A stretch of 64,000 nt of DNA from the NCBI RefSeq assembly GCF_002407605.1, contig NZ_NXGV01000001.1:447226-511225 (forward strand), written 5' to 3'. The stretch comes from Marinobacter sp. ANT_B65 (lineage in GTDB: Bacteria > Pseudomonadota > Gammaproteobacteria > Pseudomonadales > Oleiphilaceae). The translations under genes and the position numbers were made by a program. Below, piece by piece: positions 35,107 to 44,300 of this stretch (its first letter is position 1; each line of letters starts with the position of its first letter). A model generated the notes under the pieces. That model was not told the origin of the DNA. It did not search any database and saw only the letters and a list, made by a program, of their open reading frames with translations.

Positions 35107-36231
35107 ATGTGGTTAACAAGACCTCTGCAGGAACGCTCGACGCAGGTTTTTCTGGGCGTGCTCTTTGCCGCCCTGGCGATTGTCAGTGTGCTGCATGTGT
35201 TCATGCCCCAGGACAGCGCCCTGTATGTAAGCTCCTACACGGTCACGCTGCTGGGTAAGTACCTGTGCTACGCGCTGCTGGCCGTGGCGGTGGACCTGGT
35301 TTGGGGCTATCTCGGTATTCTCAGCCTCGGGCACGGTGCCTTCTTCGCCCTGGGTGGCTATGCCATGGGCATGTACCTGATGCGCCAGATTGGTGATCGT
35401 GGAGTCTATGGCGATCCGGTCCTGCCGGATTTCATGGTGTTCCTGAACTGGCACGAGCTGCCCTGGTACTGGCTGGGCTTCGATATGGCCTGGTTTGCTT
35501 TCATCATGGTGCTGCTGGCGCCGGGGCTTCTTGCCCTGGTGTTTGGGTTTCTGGCTTTCCGCTCACGAGTGACCGGGGTGTACCTGTCCATAATCACCCA
35601 GGCGCTGACCTTTGCACTGATGCTGGCCTTTTTCCGTAACGAGATGGGTTTTGGTGGCAACAACGGCCTGACCGATTTCAAAGACATTCTGGGCTTTGAC
35701 CTGCGCACAGATGCTACCCGGCTCGGGCTGTTTATCGCCACGGGTATCGCTCTGGCGATTGGCTACGTGATCTGCCGCGGTATTGTTACCAGCAAACTTG
35801 GCCGTGTAAGCATTGCCTGCCGGGATGCCGAGGCGCGCACTCGCTTTCTGGGTTACCGGGTAGAACGGGTGCAACTGTTTGTGTTTGTGGTTTCCGCCAT
35901 GCTGGCCGGTGTGGCAGGGGCGCTCTATGTGCCTCAGGTAGGAATCATCAACCCCGGTGAGTTCTCGCCATTGTTCTCCATCGAAGTGGTGGTCTGGGTG
36001 GCTCTTGGAGGCCGTGCCACGCTATACGGCGCTGTTATTGGTGCCATACTGGTGAACTACGGCAAAACGGTATTCACCGGCATCATGCCGGATGCCTGGC
36101 TGTTTGCTCTTGGCGGCCTGTTTGTTCTGGTGACCGTGTTCCTGCCCAAGGGCATCGCTGGCCTGGTATTCAAACCAGCAAAAGCGGGGAACAGTGGTAA
36201 CACACCCTCAGAGCAGGAGACTGCCGCATGA
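35107..36231 (+). CDS. urtC: Urea ABC transporter, permease
   Basis: This 374-residue LivM-type permease has about ten hydrophobic segments and the family signature YLGILSLGHGAFFALGGYAM near residue 70. The loop GFGGNNGLTDFKDILGFDL is typical of UrtC. It overlaps urtD at the ATGA junction and forms the heterodimeric pore with UrtB. Confidence 0.93.
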   Translation: MWLTRPLQERSTQVFLGVLFAALAIVSVLHVFMPQDSALYVSSYTVTLLGKYLCYALLAVAVDLVWGYLGILSLGHGAFFALGGYAMGMYLMRQIGDRGVYGDPVLPDFMVFLNWHELPWYWLGFDMAWFAFIMVLLAPGLLALVFGFLAFRSRVTGVYLSIITQALTFALMLAFFRNEMGFGGNNGLTDFKDILGFDLRTDATRLGLFIATGIALAIGYVICRGIVTSKLGRVSIACRDAEARTRFLGYRVERVQLFVFVVSAMLAGVAGALYVPQVGIINPGEFSPLFSIEVVVWVALGGRATLYGAVIGAILVNYGKTVFTGIMPDAWLFALGGLFVLVTVFLPKGIAGLVFKPAKAGNSGNTPSEQETAA

Positions 36232-37052
36232 GCTTTCTTCAGGAAATGACCAACAGGGACCGGGTTTTTGAGTTTCTCGCGCCGGCAAAGTCCCCCGTGG
36301 ATGTGCGGCACGGCCCCATTCTTTACCTGGAAGACGTAAACGTAAGTTTTGACGGCTTCAAGGCCATCAACAACCTGAACCTGACGATCGACGACGGCGA
36401 ACTGCGCTGCATTATCGGCCCGAACGGGGCAGGTAAAACCACCATGATGGACATAATCACCGGCAAAACCCGCCCGGATTCCGGCTCTGTATGGTTTGGT
36501 AGCCGCCATAACCTGCTCACCCTGAGCGAGCCGGACATTGCCTCTCTGGGCATTGGCCGTAAGTTCCAGAAGCCGACGGTATTTGAAGCCCTGACGGTAT
36601 TCGAAAACCTGGAACTGGCCATGGCCACAGACAAACGGGTGTTTCCTACACTCACGGCACTGATGACCCCGGAATACAGGGATCGCATTGATGAAGTGCT
36701 GGAGATGATCGGCCTCAAGGCATTGCGCCAGGCCCTTGCGGGCATCCTCTCCCACGGCCAGAAACAGTGGCTGGAAATCGGCATGCTGCTGATGCAGAAG
36801 CCGCGCCTGCTGCTGGTGGATGAACCGGTTGCCGGCATGACAGAACAGGAAATGGAGCGAACCGCCGAATTGCTCACAGGCCTTGCCGGCAAGCAGTCTG
36901 TGGTGGTGGTTGAACACGATATGGGCTTCGTGCGTTCTATAGCCCGCAAGGTCACCGTTCTGCATCAGGGCAGCGTGCTTGCGGAAGGCACCATGGACCA
37001 GGTGTCTGCTGATCCGGAAGTGATCAAGGTGTATCTCGGGGAGGAAGCCTGA
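36228..37052 (+). CDS. urtD: Urea ABC transporter, ATP-binding protein
   Basis: This 274-residue ATPase shows Walker A GPNGAGKTTMMD, the Q-loop region, signature LSHGQKQWLEIGMLL, Walker B LLLVDEPVAGMT and switch VVVEHDMGFV. The N-terminal 25 residues before the fold are usual for UrtD. It overlaps urtC by four bases and urtE by one, so the operon is tightly coupled. It pairs with UrtE to power transport. Confidence 0.93.
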   Translation: MSFLQEMTNRDRVFEFLAPAKSPVDVRHGPILYLEDVNVSFDGFKAINNLNLTIDDGELRCIIGPNGAGKTTMMDIITGKTRPDSGSVWFGSRHNLLTLSEPDIASLGIGRKFQKPTVFEALTVFENLELAMATDKRVFPTLTALMTPEYRDRIDEVLEMIGLKALRQALAGILSHGQKQWLEIGMLLMQKPRLLLVDEPVAGMTEQEMERTAELLTGLAGKQSVVVVEHDMGFVRSIARKVTVLHQGSVLAEGTMDQVSADPEVIKVYLGEEA

Positions 37053-37768
37053 TGCCAGTTGAAAACCTGATGCTGAAAGTCGACAAGCTCAACCAGTATT
37101 ACGGTGAAAGCCACACCCTCTGGGATCTGGATCTGGACGTACCACAGGGCCAGTGCACCTGCGTGATGGGCCGTAACGGCGTAGGCAAGACCACCCTGAT
37201 GAAATGCATCATGGGTGAGGAAAGCGTAAAAAACGGCAGCCTTGCCTTTGCTGATGGCATTGAACTCACCAGAAAGAAAATCGAAGACCGCTCCCGCCTG
37301 GGTATTGGATATGTACCCCAGGGACGGCAGATCTTTCCGCTGCTCACCGTGGAAGAAAACCTGCGCACGGGCCTGGCAGTGAGAAAGGATGGCAGCAAGA
37401 AAATCCCCGAACGCATCTACGAACTCTTCCCGGTGCTCAAGGAAATGAAGCACCGCCGGGGCGGTGACCTTTCCGGTGGTCAGCAACAGCAACTCGCCAT
37501 TGGCCGGGCGCTGGTGATAGAGCCTCGCCTGCTGATTCTGGACGAACCGGGGGAAGGCATTCAGCCCAACATAGTGGCCCAGATTGGCGAGGTTATCCGC
37601 AAACTGATTGAGGAAGACGGTCTCACCGTGTTGCTGGTTGAGCAGAAGCTGCCATTTGCCCGCAAATACGCTGACCGCTTTGCCATTCTTGATCGTGGCC
37701 GTCGCGTGGCGGAAGGTGAAATCGCCGGCCTGACTGATGAACTTATCAAGAAGCACCTGACGGTATGA
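37052..37768 (+). CDS. urtE: Urea ABC transporter, ATP-binding protein
   Basis: This 238-residue LivF-type ATPase shows Walker A GRNGVGKTTLMKCIMG, signature LSGGQQQQLAIGRAL, Walker B LLILDEPGEGIQP and switch LLVEQKLPFA. DEPGEGIQPNIV is characteristic of UrtE. The ATG overlaps the urtD stop (TGATG), and its own stop overlaps the ureD start (ATGA), which links transporter and urease in one transcript. Confidence 0.93.
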   Translation: MPVENLMLKVDKLNQYYGESHTLWDLDLDVPQGQCTCVMGRNGVGKTTLMKCIMGEESVKNGSLAFADGIELTRKKIEDRSRLGIGYVPQGRQIFPLLTVEENLRTGLAVRKDGSKKIPERIYELFPVLKEMKHRRGGDLSGGQQQQLAIGRALVIEPRLLILDEPGEGIQPNIVAQIGEVIRKLIEEDGLTVLLVEQKLPFARKYADRFAILDRGRRVAEGEIAGLTDELIKKHLTV

Positions 37769-38676
37769 CAGTACTTCAGCGAATGGAGCCATTCCAGCAA
37801 CCTGCGCGCGCTTCAGGCCACCGGTTTGATCTGGAGCGGCATTGGGCAGCCGGCCTGTCTCTTGGCTTTGAAGCGAGAGACAAAGACAAGGGCGTTCCGG
37901 TTACCCGCCTGGTGCGCCGCAAACACCATGGCCCCTTAAGAGTCCAGCGGCCTTTCTACCCGGAAGGGCGACATGGCTGCTGCCACGTATACCTGTTGCA
38001 CCCGCCCGGCGGGCTGGTCAGCGGTGACGAACTCCGAATTGAAGCCTCGGTGGGTGAGGGTGCTCACGCGCTGCTGACCACACCGGCTGCCGCCAAGCTC
38101 TATAAAGCCGACAGCCACGGTGTTGCCTGGGGCCAGCATACCCACCTGCAGGTGGCAAGAAACGGCATTCTCGAATACCTGCCCCAGGAAACCCTCGCTT
38201 TTGACGGCTCCCGGGGCAAACAGAGCACCACCATAGAACTGGAAACCGGCGCCAGATGTATCGGCTGGGAAATCCTCGCTCTTGGGCGCCCGGCCAGCAA
38301 CCTGCCGTTTGTTTCCGGGCATCTGGAGCAGAGTTTCCGGTTGCAGATGAATGGCCGCCCGCTGTGGCTGGAACGCCAGCCCATGGACCCCACGCACAGC
38401 CGTTTCAAAGGCCATTGGGGCCAGGGTGGTGCCACAGTACAGGCCACCCTTTGGGTTGTCGGGCTGGAAGACGAAGCCGCTGCCATTGAAAAACTCCGGG
38501 AGCGCCTGCCGGCCAACCACCGGTGGGCTGTTACCCGGCGCCGCGGCGTTTTGCTGCTGCGCTATCTTGGGCAGGAACGAAACGAAGCCTGGGCGTTATG
38601 CCAGCAAGCCTGGGAACTGCTCAGGCCAGAACTAACCGGCCAGCCAGCCAGCGTTCCCCGCATCTGGCTGACCTGA
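37765..38676 (+). CDS. ureD: Urease accessory protein UreD
   Basis: This 303-residue protein has the UreD pattern: VTRLVRRKHHGPLRVQRPFY, LHPPGGLVSGDELRIEASVG, LTTPAAAKLYK and YLPQETLAFDGS. UreD binds apo-urease and, with UreF and UreG, delivers nickel to the active site. The start overlaps urtE by four bases. Placing ureD first, ahead of ureABC, is the usual proteobacterial order. Confidence 0.92.
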   Translation: MTVLQRMEPFQQPARASGHRFDLERHWAAGLSLGFEARDKDKGVPVTRLVRRKHHGPLRVQRPFYPEGRHGCCHVYLLHPPGGLVSGDELRIEASVGEGAHALLTTPAAAKLYKADSHGVAWGQHTHLQVARNGILEYLPQETLAFDGSRGKQSTTIELETGARCIGWEILALGRPASNLPFVSGHLEQSFRLQMNGRPLWLERQPMDPTHSRFKGHWGQGGATVQATLWVVGLEDEAAAIEKLRERLPANHRWAVTRRRGVLLLRYLGQERNEAWALCQQAWELLRPELTGQPASVPRIWLT

Positions 38677-38717
38677 AAACCCTTTGAATTGAGTAGCGAT
38701 AACCGGAGCGATACACC

Positions 38718-39020
38718 ATGGAATTAACGCCCAGAGACAAAGACAAACTGATGCTGTTTACCGCCGCCCTGCTGGCTGAACGCCGCAAGGCCCGGGGCCT
38801 GAAACTGAACTACCCGGAAGCCATCGCCCTGATCAGCGCTGAAATCATGGAAGGCGCCAGAGCCGGAATGTCCGTTGCCGAGCTGATGAGCAGCGGAGCG
38901 GAGATTCTGACCCGTGAAGACGTGATGGACGGAATAGCCGAAATGATTCCGGAAGTGCAGGTGGAAGCTACCTTCCCGGACGGCACCAAGCTCGTCACCG
39001 TCCACAACCCCATCGTTTAA
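38718..39020 (+). CDS. ureA: Urease gamma subunit
   Basis: This 100-residue protein begins [20 protein letters not shown] and contains [20 protein letters not shown] and [18 protein letters not shown], the full UreA signature with normal length. It is the smallest structural subunit of the (UreABC)3 urease. Confidence 0.95.
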   Translation: MELTPRDKDKLMLFTAALLAERRKARGLKLNYPEAIALISAEIMEGARAGMSVAELMSSGAEILTREDVMDGIAEMIPEVQVEATFPDGTKLVTVHNPIV

Positions 39021-39083
39021 AAGGCCAATGAGAAGCTACCTGCCTCGCCAACGCTTCTCACCGGCCTTTAAAGGAGGCTATTT

Positions 39084-39401
39084 ATGATTCCCGGAGAGTA
39101 CAAACTCAAAGACGGCGACATAGAACTCTGCGCAGGTCGCCCGCGCATCACGCTGGACGTTGCCAACACAGGCGATCGCCCGGTTCAGATTGGTTCTCAC
39201 TACCACTTTGCCGAAGCCAATCCGGCCCTCACGTTTGATCGTGATCAGGCAAAAGGCTACCGGCTGGACGTAGCCGCAGGCACGGCCATTCGTTTCGAGC
39301 CGGGCCAGTCGCGGCAGGTCACTCTGATTCCCTTTGCCGGCGGACGTGAGATCTACGGTTTTCGGGGCGATGTGATGGGTAAACTGGAGGCGCAGAAATG
39401 A
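39084..39401 (+). CDS. ureB: Urease beta subunit
   Basis: This 105-residue protein starts [20 protein letters not shown] and has the family core [20 protein letters not shown] and [28 protein letters not shown] precedes the ATG. Its stop overlaps the ureC start (ATGA). A 63-base gap holding an imperfect inverted repeat separates it from ureA. Confidence 0.95.
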   Translation: MIPGEYKLKDGDIELCAGRPRITLDVANTGDRPVQIGSHYHFAEANPALTFDRDQAKGYRLDVAAGTAIRFEPGQSRQVTLIPFAGGREIYGFRGDVMGKLEAQK

Positions 39402-41101
39402 AGATTACAAGGCAGGCATACGCCGACATGTACGGCCCCACTGTTGGCGACCGCGTAAGGCTGGGCGATACAGAACTGTGGATTGAAGTCGAAAAAGACC
39501 ACACCCATTACGGCGACGAGGTTAAATTCGGCGGCGGTAAAGTTATCCGCGACGGCATGGGCCAGAGCCAGCGTTGCGACGATGCGGTGATGGATACTGT
39601 CATCACCAACGCCCTGATTCTTGACTGGTGGGGCATCGTAAAAGCAGACGTGGGCATCCAGAAAGGCCGCATCGCCGCCATTGGCAAATCCGGCAACCCG
39701 GACACCCAGCCAGACGTCGATATAGTGATCGGCCCGGGCACTGAAATCATCGCGGGCGAGGGCAAAATCCTCACCGCCGGCGGCGTTGACCCCCATATTC
39801 ACTTCATCTGCCCGCAGCAGGTGGAAGAAGCCCTCATGAGCGGCATCACCACCATGCTGGGTGGCGGCACCGGCCCGGCAACCGGCACCAACGCAACCAC
39901 CTGCACACCCGGGGCCTGGCACATGGGTAAGATGCTGCAGGCGGTAGACAGCCTGCCCATGAACATTGGCTTTCTGGGCAAGGGCAACGCCAGCCTGCCA
40001 GAAGCACTGGAAGTGCAGATAAAAGCAGGTGCCATCGGCCTCAAACTGCACGAAGACTGGGGCACCACCCCGGCCAGTATCGACAACTGCCTGACAGTGG
40101 CGGATAAGTACGACGTACAGGTTGCCATCCACACCGACACATTGAACGAATCCGGCTTTGTGGAAGATACGCTGGCCGCGTTCAAAGAGCGCTGCATTCA
40201 CACCTTCCATACCGAAGGTGCAGGCGGCGGCCACGCGCCGGATATCATCACCGCCTGCTCCAAACCCTATGTGCTGCCGTCATCCACCAATCCCACTCGC
40301 CCGTATACGGTGAACACCATCGACGAGCACCTGGATATGTTGATGGTATGCCACCACCTGGACCCCAACATTCCGGAAGATGTGGCTTTCGCAGATTCCC
40401 GTATTCGCCGGGAAACCATAGCGGCGGAAGACATTCTTCACGACATGGGCGTGATCTCCATGATCTCTTCCGACTCACAGGCCATGGGCCGGGTAGGAGA
40501 GGTTGTCTGCCGCACCTGGCAAACCGCCCACAAGATGAAAGTACAGCGCGGCCTGCTGCCGCAAGACGAAGAGCTGGGTGCCGACAACTTCCGCGCCAAG
40601 CGCTACATTGCCAAGTACACCATCAACTCTGCCATTACCCACGGCATTGCCCACGATGTGGGTTCGGTGGAAGTGGGCAAGCTGGCGGATCTGGTGCTCT
40701 GGAGCCCGGCATTCTTTGGTGTGAAGCCTGCCTGCATTATCAAGGGGGGCATGATTGCCGCTGCGCCCATGGGCGATCCCAATGCTTCCATCCCCACGCC
40801 TCAGCCCGTGCACTATCGCCGCATGTTCGGTGCCTTTGGTAAAGCCGCCAGTGCCACCCGCCTGACCTTTGTCAGCAAGGCCGCGCTGGAAGCCGGAATC
40901 GACAAGGAACTGGGTCTGGACAGCCCGCTCTCTGCCTGCACCAACGTACGGCAAGTCCGCAAGAGCGATATGAAACTGAACGACGCCTGCCCGCACATAA
41001 CAGTAGACCCGCAAACCTACGAAGTGCACGCAGACGGCGAACTGCTGACCTGCGAACCGGCCTCTGAACTGCCGCTGGCCCAGCGCTACCACCTATTCTG
41101 A
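39398..41101 (+). CDS. ureC: Urease alpha subunit (catalytic)
   Basis: This 567-residue protein has all urease active-site features: nickel ligands in [14 protein letters not shown], the carbamylated lysine in [25 protein letters not shown], the flap and [20 protein letters not shown], plus [14 protein letters not shown]. It hydrolyses urea to ammonia and carbamate in the cytoplasm. The length is standard and no key residue is changed. Confidence 0.96.
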   Translation: MKITRQAYADMYGPTVGDRVRLGDTELWIEVEKDHTHYGDEVKFGGGKVIRDGMGQSQRCDDAVMDTVITNALILDWWGIVKADVGIQKGRIAAIGKSGNPDTQPDVDIVIGPGTEIIAGEGKILTAGGVDPHIHFICPQQVEEALMSGITTMLGGGTGPATGTNATTCTPGAWHMGKMLQAVDSLPMNIGFLGKGNASLPEALEVQIKAGAIGLKLHEDWGTTPASIDNCLTVADKYDVQVAIHTDTLNESGFVEDTLAAFKERCIHTFHTEGAGGGHAPDIITACSKPYVLPSSTNPTRPYTVNTIDEHLDMLMVCHHLDPNIPEDVAFADSRIRRETIAAEDILHDMGVISMISSDSQAMGRVGEVVCRTWQTAHKMKVQRGLLPQDEELGADNFRAKRYIAKYTINSAITHGIAHDVGSVEVGKLADLVLWSPAFFGVKPACIIKGGMIAAAPMGDPNASIPTPQPVHYRRMFGAFGKAASATRLTFVSKAALEAGIDKELGLDSPLSACTNVRQVRKSDMKLNDACPHITVDPQTYEVHADGELLTCEPASELPLAQRYHLF

Positions 41102-41121
41102 GCCGGATACCGGAGAACCCT

Positions 41122-41628
41122 ATGCTGGAACTTACTAAACGCATTTCCCACGTGGAAAGCGCCGAAATCTTCGACAACCTTACCTTGCCCTACGAACTGC
41201 GCATGCGAGGCCGGTTACGCTCCACCACAGAAACCAGCCAGGACGTTGGCCTGTTTCTGGACCGTGGCCCGGTATTGCGGGACGGCGATCTGCTGCAGGC
41301 CAAAACCGGCGAGATCATCCGCATCCGTGCAGCGGAAGAGCCGGTAGTAACCGCTTACATCGAAGCCGGCCTGCCGCTGGCGCGGTTGTGCTATCACCTG
41401 GGCAACCGCCACGTGTCCCTCGCCATTGGCCAGAACGAACAGGGTGGCTGGGTGCGATTCCCGCCTGACCATGTTCTGGAAGAACTGGCGGAGCACCTGG
41501 GAGCAAAGGTTGTTCACCACACGGCATCCTTTGATCCTGAACCGGGTGCTTATGCGCAGACCGGAAAAGCCGATAGCGGCCACAGCCACAGCCATGGGCA
41601 CGGCCATCGTCATGCTCACTCCCACTGA
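41122..41628 (+). CDS. ureE: Urease accessory protein UreE (nickel metallochaperone)
   Basis: The 168 residues comprise the UreE N-terminal domain (TLPYELRMRGRLRSTT), the metal-binding domain with YHLGNRHV and a His-rich tail (HSHSHGHGHRHAHSH). The tail adds nickel storage capacity. UreE passes nickel to UreG. The 3' end overlaps ureF. Confidence 0.93.
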   Translation: MLELTKRISHVESAEIFDNLTLPYELRMRGRLRSTTETSQDVGLFLDRGPVLRDGDLLQAKTGEIIRIRAAEEPVVTAYIEAGLPLARLCYHLGNRHVSLAIGQNEQGGWVRFPPDHVLEELAEHLGAKVVHHTASFDPEPGAYAQTGKADSGHSHSHGHGHRHAHSH

Positions 41629-42313
41629 CACTCCGGCTGCTGCATCGGGCGACCTGGCCTTGCTGGGCCTGATGCAACTGGTAAGCCCCGCGCTGCCCAT
41701 TGGTGCGTTTGCCTGGTCCCAGGGGCTGGAAAGCGCCTTTGAGTTGGGCTGGGTAGAAAACGAAGCAGACTTGCAGGAATGGCTGGAAGGCGTTCTTGAA
41801 GACGGCCTTAGCCGCTGCGAACTGCCTTTGCTTGTGCGCCTGCAAACAGCCTGGGCTGCCGAAGATGCTGGTGCCATTGCACAGTGGAACGACTGGCTGC
41901 ACGCCACCCGGGAAACCGCAGAACTGAGTGATGAAGACACCCGCCTTGGCGCGGCTCTTGTCACCCTCCTGCGCAGCCTTGGCCTGCTGCCGGAAGCGAA
42001 CCTGATTCCAGATGAACCCGGATACATAACCATGTTCGCCTGGGTGGCCCATTACCGGAATGTACCTGAGCGCCAGACACTGCTCGGTTTTGCCTGGGCC
42101 TGGCTGGAAAACCAACTGGCGGTTGCCTGCAAAGCACTGCCCCTTGGCCACACCGCAGCCCAGCGCGTAACCGAACACATGCGCCCCTTATTGGTAACCG
42201 CTGTAGAGATTGCCCTGCAGCGGAGTGACGAGGAGCTTGGCCCCATTCTGCCCGGCCTGGCTCTTGGCAGCGCCTTACACGAAACCCAGTATTCGCGGCT
42301 TTTCAGAAGCTGA
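41612..42313 (+). CDS. ureF: Urease accessory protein UreF
   Basis: The frame is open from 41426, but the part before 41612 lies antiframe within ureE. Starting at ATG 41612 gives 233 residues (LTPTDTPAAASGDLALLGLM). UreF hallmarks are QLVSPALPIGAFAWSQGLES near residue 20 and CELPLLVRL. UreF gates GTP hydrolysis by UreG during nickel insertion. ATG 41594 is an alternative start. Confidence 0.9.
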   Translation: MLTPTDTPAAASGDLALLGLMQLVSPALPIGAFAWSQGLESAFELGWVENEADLQEWLEGVLEDGLSRCELPLLVRLQTAWAAEDAGAIAQWNDWLHATRETAELSDEDTRLGAALVTLLRSLGLLPEANLIPDEPGYITMFAWVAHYRNVPERQTLLGFAWAWLENQLAVACKALPLGHTAAQRVTEHMRPLLVTAVEIALQRSDEELGPILPGLALGSALHETQYSRLFRS

Positions 42314-42346
42314 AACATAAAGACATGCACTCCGAAACAAGGAGCG

Positions 42347-42446
42347 GCGGTCAGTAAGTCCTTCCGGGACTGTCTGCAGCACGGATGCTGCAGACAAGCG
42401 TACAGGGATGTATTTACAGCGTGTCCCGGAAGGACTTACTGACCGC
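42347..42446. repeat. 100-bp nested palindrome between ureF and ureG
   Basis: The outer arms (42347-42370 and 42423-42446) are perfect 24-base inverted repeats beginning GCGGTCAGTAAGTCC. Inside, TGTCTGCAGCA (42371-42381) pairs with TGCTGCAGACA (42386-42396) around CGGA. The remaining 26 bases are unpaired. There is no T-run, so it is not a simple terminator. The shape is that of a small non-autonomous or REP-like element. Confidence 0.85.
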
Positions 42447-42483
42447 AGCAGGCCCGGAGTCTGATGATTAAGAGGATATAGCC

Positions 42484-43122
42484 ATGAAACATTGTTTGAG
42501 AGTTGGAGTCGGCGGCCCGGTTGGTTCCGGAAAAACCGCCCTCTTGCGCCAGTTGTGCAAGGCCCTGAAAGACCACTACGACATAGCCGTAGTAACCAAC
42601 GACATCTACACCCGTGAAGACGCCGACTTCCTGCTGAAGCACGACGCCCTGCCTGCCGACCGCATTCTCGGCGTAGAAACCGGCGGCTGCCCGCACACCG
42701 CTATCCGCGAAGATGCCTCCATGAACCTGGCGGCCATCGACGACCTGCAAAGCCGGCACCCGAACCTTGAACTGGTGATGGTGGAATCCGGTGGTGACAA
42801 CCTGTCTGCCACCTTCAGCCCGGAACTGAGCGATCTCACCCTTTATGTGATCGACGTATCAGCCGGAGACAAGATCCCCCGCAAAGGCGGCCCCGGCATT
42901 ACCAAATCCGACCTGCTGATCATCAACAAGATCGACATTGCCGAACAGGTACATGCCTCCCTCGACGTGATGGAGCGGGACAGCAAGAAAATGCGTGGCG
43001 AACGGCCCTTCGTGTTCACCAACCTGTACGACGGAGTAGGGCTGGAAACCATTATCAGCTTTGTACTGGAGCGCGGAATGCTGCCAGAACGACGCCCTGA
43101 AAAACTTGCCGAGACTGCCTGA
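42484..43122 (+). CDS. ureG: Urease accessory protein UreG (GTPase)
   Basis: This 212-residue GTPase has the P-loop [17 protein letters not shown] near residue 10, [10 protein letters not shown], the metal motif [13 protein letters not shown] (Cys-Pro-His), [15 protein letters not shown] and the specificity loop [10 protein letters not shown]. It delivers nickel from UreE to the UreDF-urease complex. It is separated from ureF by a 170-base gap filled by the palindrome. Confidence 0.95.
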   Translation: MKHCLRVGVGGPVGSGKTALLRQLCKALKDHYDIAVVTNDIYTREDADFLLKHDALPADRILGVETGGCPHTAIREDASMNLAAIDDLQSRHPNLELVMVESGGDNLSATFSPELSDLTLYVIDVSAGDKIPRKGGPGITKSDLLIINKIDIAEQVHASLDVMERDSKKMRGERPFVFTNLYDGVGLETIISFVLERGMLPERRPEKLAETA

Positions 43123-43143
43123 AGGCCCGGTGAACAGAACCAA

Positions 43144-43743
43144 TTGAAAACCAGGAGACACACTATGAAAGCAATTACCCGAGTACTCATGGCCACCGGC
43201 CTGATGGTTACCGCCACAGCCGCCTCCGCCCACGCCGGCCACGACGCAGGCACCGGATTCGCCAGCGGCCTCCTGCACCCCATGTTGGGCCTGGACCACC
43301 TGCTGGCTATGGCCGCGATCGGTTTCTGGAGCGTACGCCAGTCCGCCACTATGAAAAACAGCACACCCCTGTTCGTAATCGGCGGCATGATCCTCGGTGC
43401 AGCCATTGCCTGGGGCGGCATGAGCCTGCCTGGCGTTGAAACCGGCATCGCTCTCTCTGTGCTGCTGGCCGGTATACTGATCGCCACCATGGCCAAACTC
43501 CCAACCGCTGTAGGCGGAACACTGGTCGCGGCCTTTATGGTGTTTCATGGCTTTGCGCACGGTACTGAAATGCCGGCTGGTGCGGCGTTGGTGGCTTATC
43601 TGGCTGGGTTCTCCATTGCCACATTGGCACTTACGTTTGTGGGCCGGGGGCTTGGTGCTTTGATGCAGAAAACCGATAACCGCTTCGGCCGGGTGTTGGG
43701 TGGTTTGGTTGCAGCTACGGGAGCTTTTTTGGCTGCTGCGTAA
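43144..43743 (+). CDS. ureJ: HupE/UreJ family membrane protein, probable nickel importer
   Basis: This 199-residue protein has a cleavable signal (ITRVLMATGLMVTATAASA) followed by HAGHDAG and the family motif HPMLGLDHLLAMAAIG, then six membrane helices. The motif's His and Asp residues bind nickel in HupE proteins. Its place as last gene of the urease operon, before a strong terminator, supports nickel supply for urease. Confidence 0.9.
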   Translation: MKTRRHTMKAITRVLMATGLMVTATAASAHAGHDAGTGFASGLLHPMLGLDHLLAMAAIGFWSVRQSATMKNSTPLFVIGGMILGAAIAWGGMSLPGVETGIALSVLLAGILIATMAKLPTAVGGTLVAAFMVFHGFAHGTEMPAGAALVAYLAGFSIATLALTFVGRGLGALMQKTDNRFGRVLGGLVAATGAFLAAA

Positions 43744-43777
43744 TGGCTTTGGCTTAGAAAACAGAGTTGAAAGATAA

Positions 43778-43809
43778 AGCTGTGCGGGATGACCGCGCAG
43801 CTTTTTTTT
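43778..43809 (+). terminator. Rho-independent terminator of the urea/urease locus
   Basis: AGCTGTGCGG pairs with CCGCGCAGCT (one G-U pair) around GATGA, followed by a run of T. It marks the end of the core-genome block; DNA beyond it becomes visibly richer in A and T. Confidence 0.88.
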
Positions 43810-43921
43810 GGCATAACAATATGTATTTCTGTAATAGGGGCAGACAGGATGTGCTGAGATGGTTTATCTTCAGTAGTAAAACAAGACAGAAAGAAGCACC
43901 AACTGTTATGGATAACGGCCA

Positions 43922-44167
43922 ATGGATACCCCAGTACTGACACCGCATTTTTTTGATTTTTCGTATTTTATGCCGCTTGTTCTGTTGGTGATTATCCTCT
44001 GTGCGCGCTGCTTTTACCGCAATCCGGAAGGGTTGATTGTTAGGGTTTCTTCGAGCCTGCTTTTCAGGAGAAAGTCAGACGAGGTAAGGGGGAAAACGAC
44101 GTCAGCGCTTCGTTATTGCAATAATGAAGGCGTCAAATTATTACAGGTTGCACAATATGCGCATTAA
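43922..44167 (+). CDS. Small hypothetical membrane protein (doubtful)
   Basis: The 81-codon frame has one clear hydrophobic segment (FMPLVLLVIILCARCFY) followed by a basic tail. No convincing ribosome binding site and no family resemblance are seen. It sits in the 557-base gap between the urease terminator and the OLD nuclease gene, where nothing else is recognisable. It may be a small gene or chance. Confidence 0.25.
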   Translation: MDTPVLTPHFFDFSYFMPLVLLVIILCARCFYRNPEGLIVRVSSSLLFRRKSDEVRGKTTSALRYCNNEGVKLLQVAQYAH

Positions 44168-44300
44168 TATAAGTATTTGATTTTAATTGATAAAGTTAAA
44201 AATTTTACATTTGGGTATGCGCGTTTCATGGCGGTCAGTTTTTCGGTAATAACGAAGTGCACTATCTAATCATTGTTAGCTTCCAGATCAAGGATCGAGA

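Noticed and set aside
42347..42446. Rho-independent terminator between ureF and ureG
   Set aside because: There is no T-run after the stem, and the arms are too long and nested.
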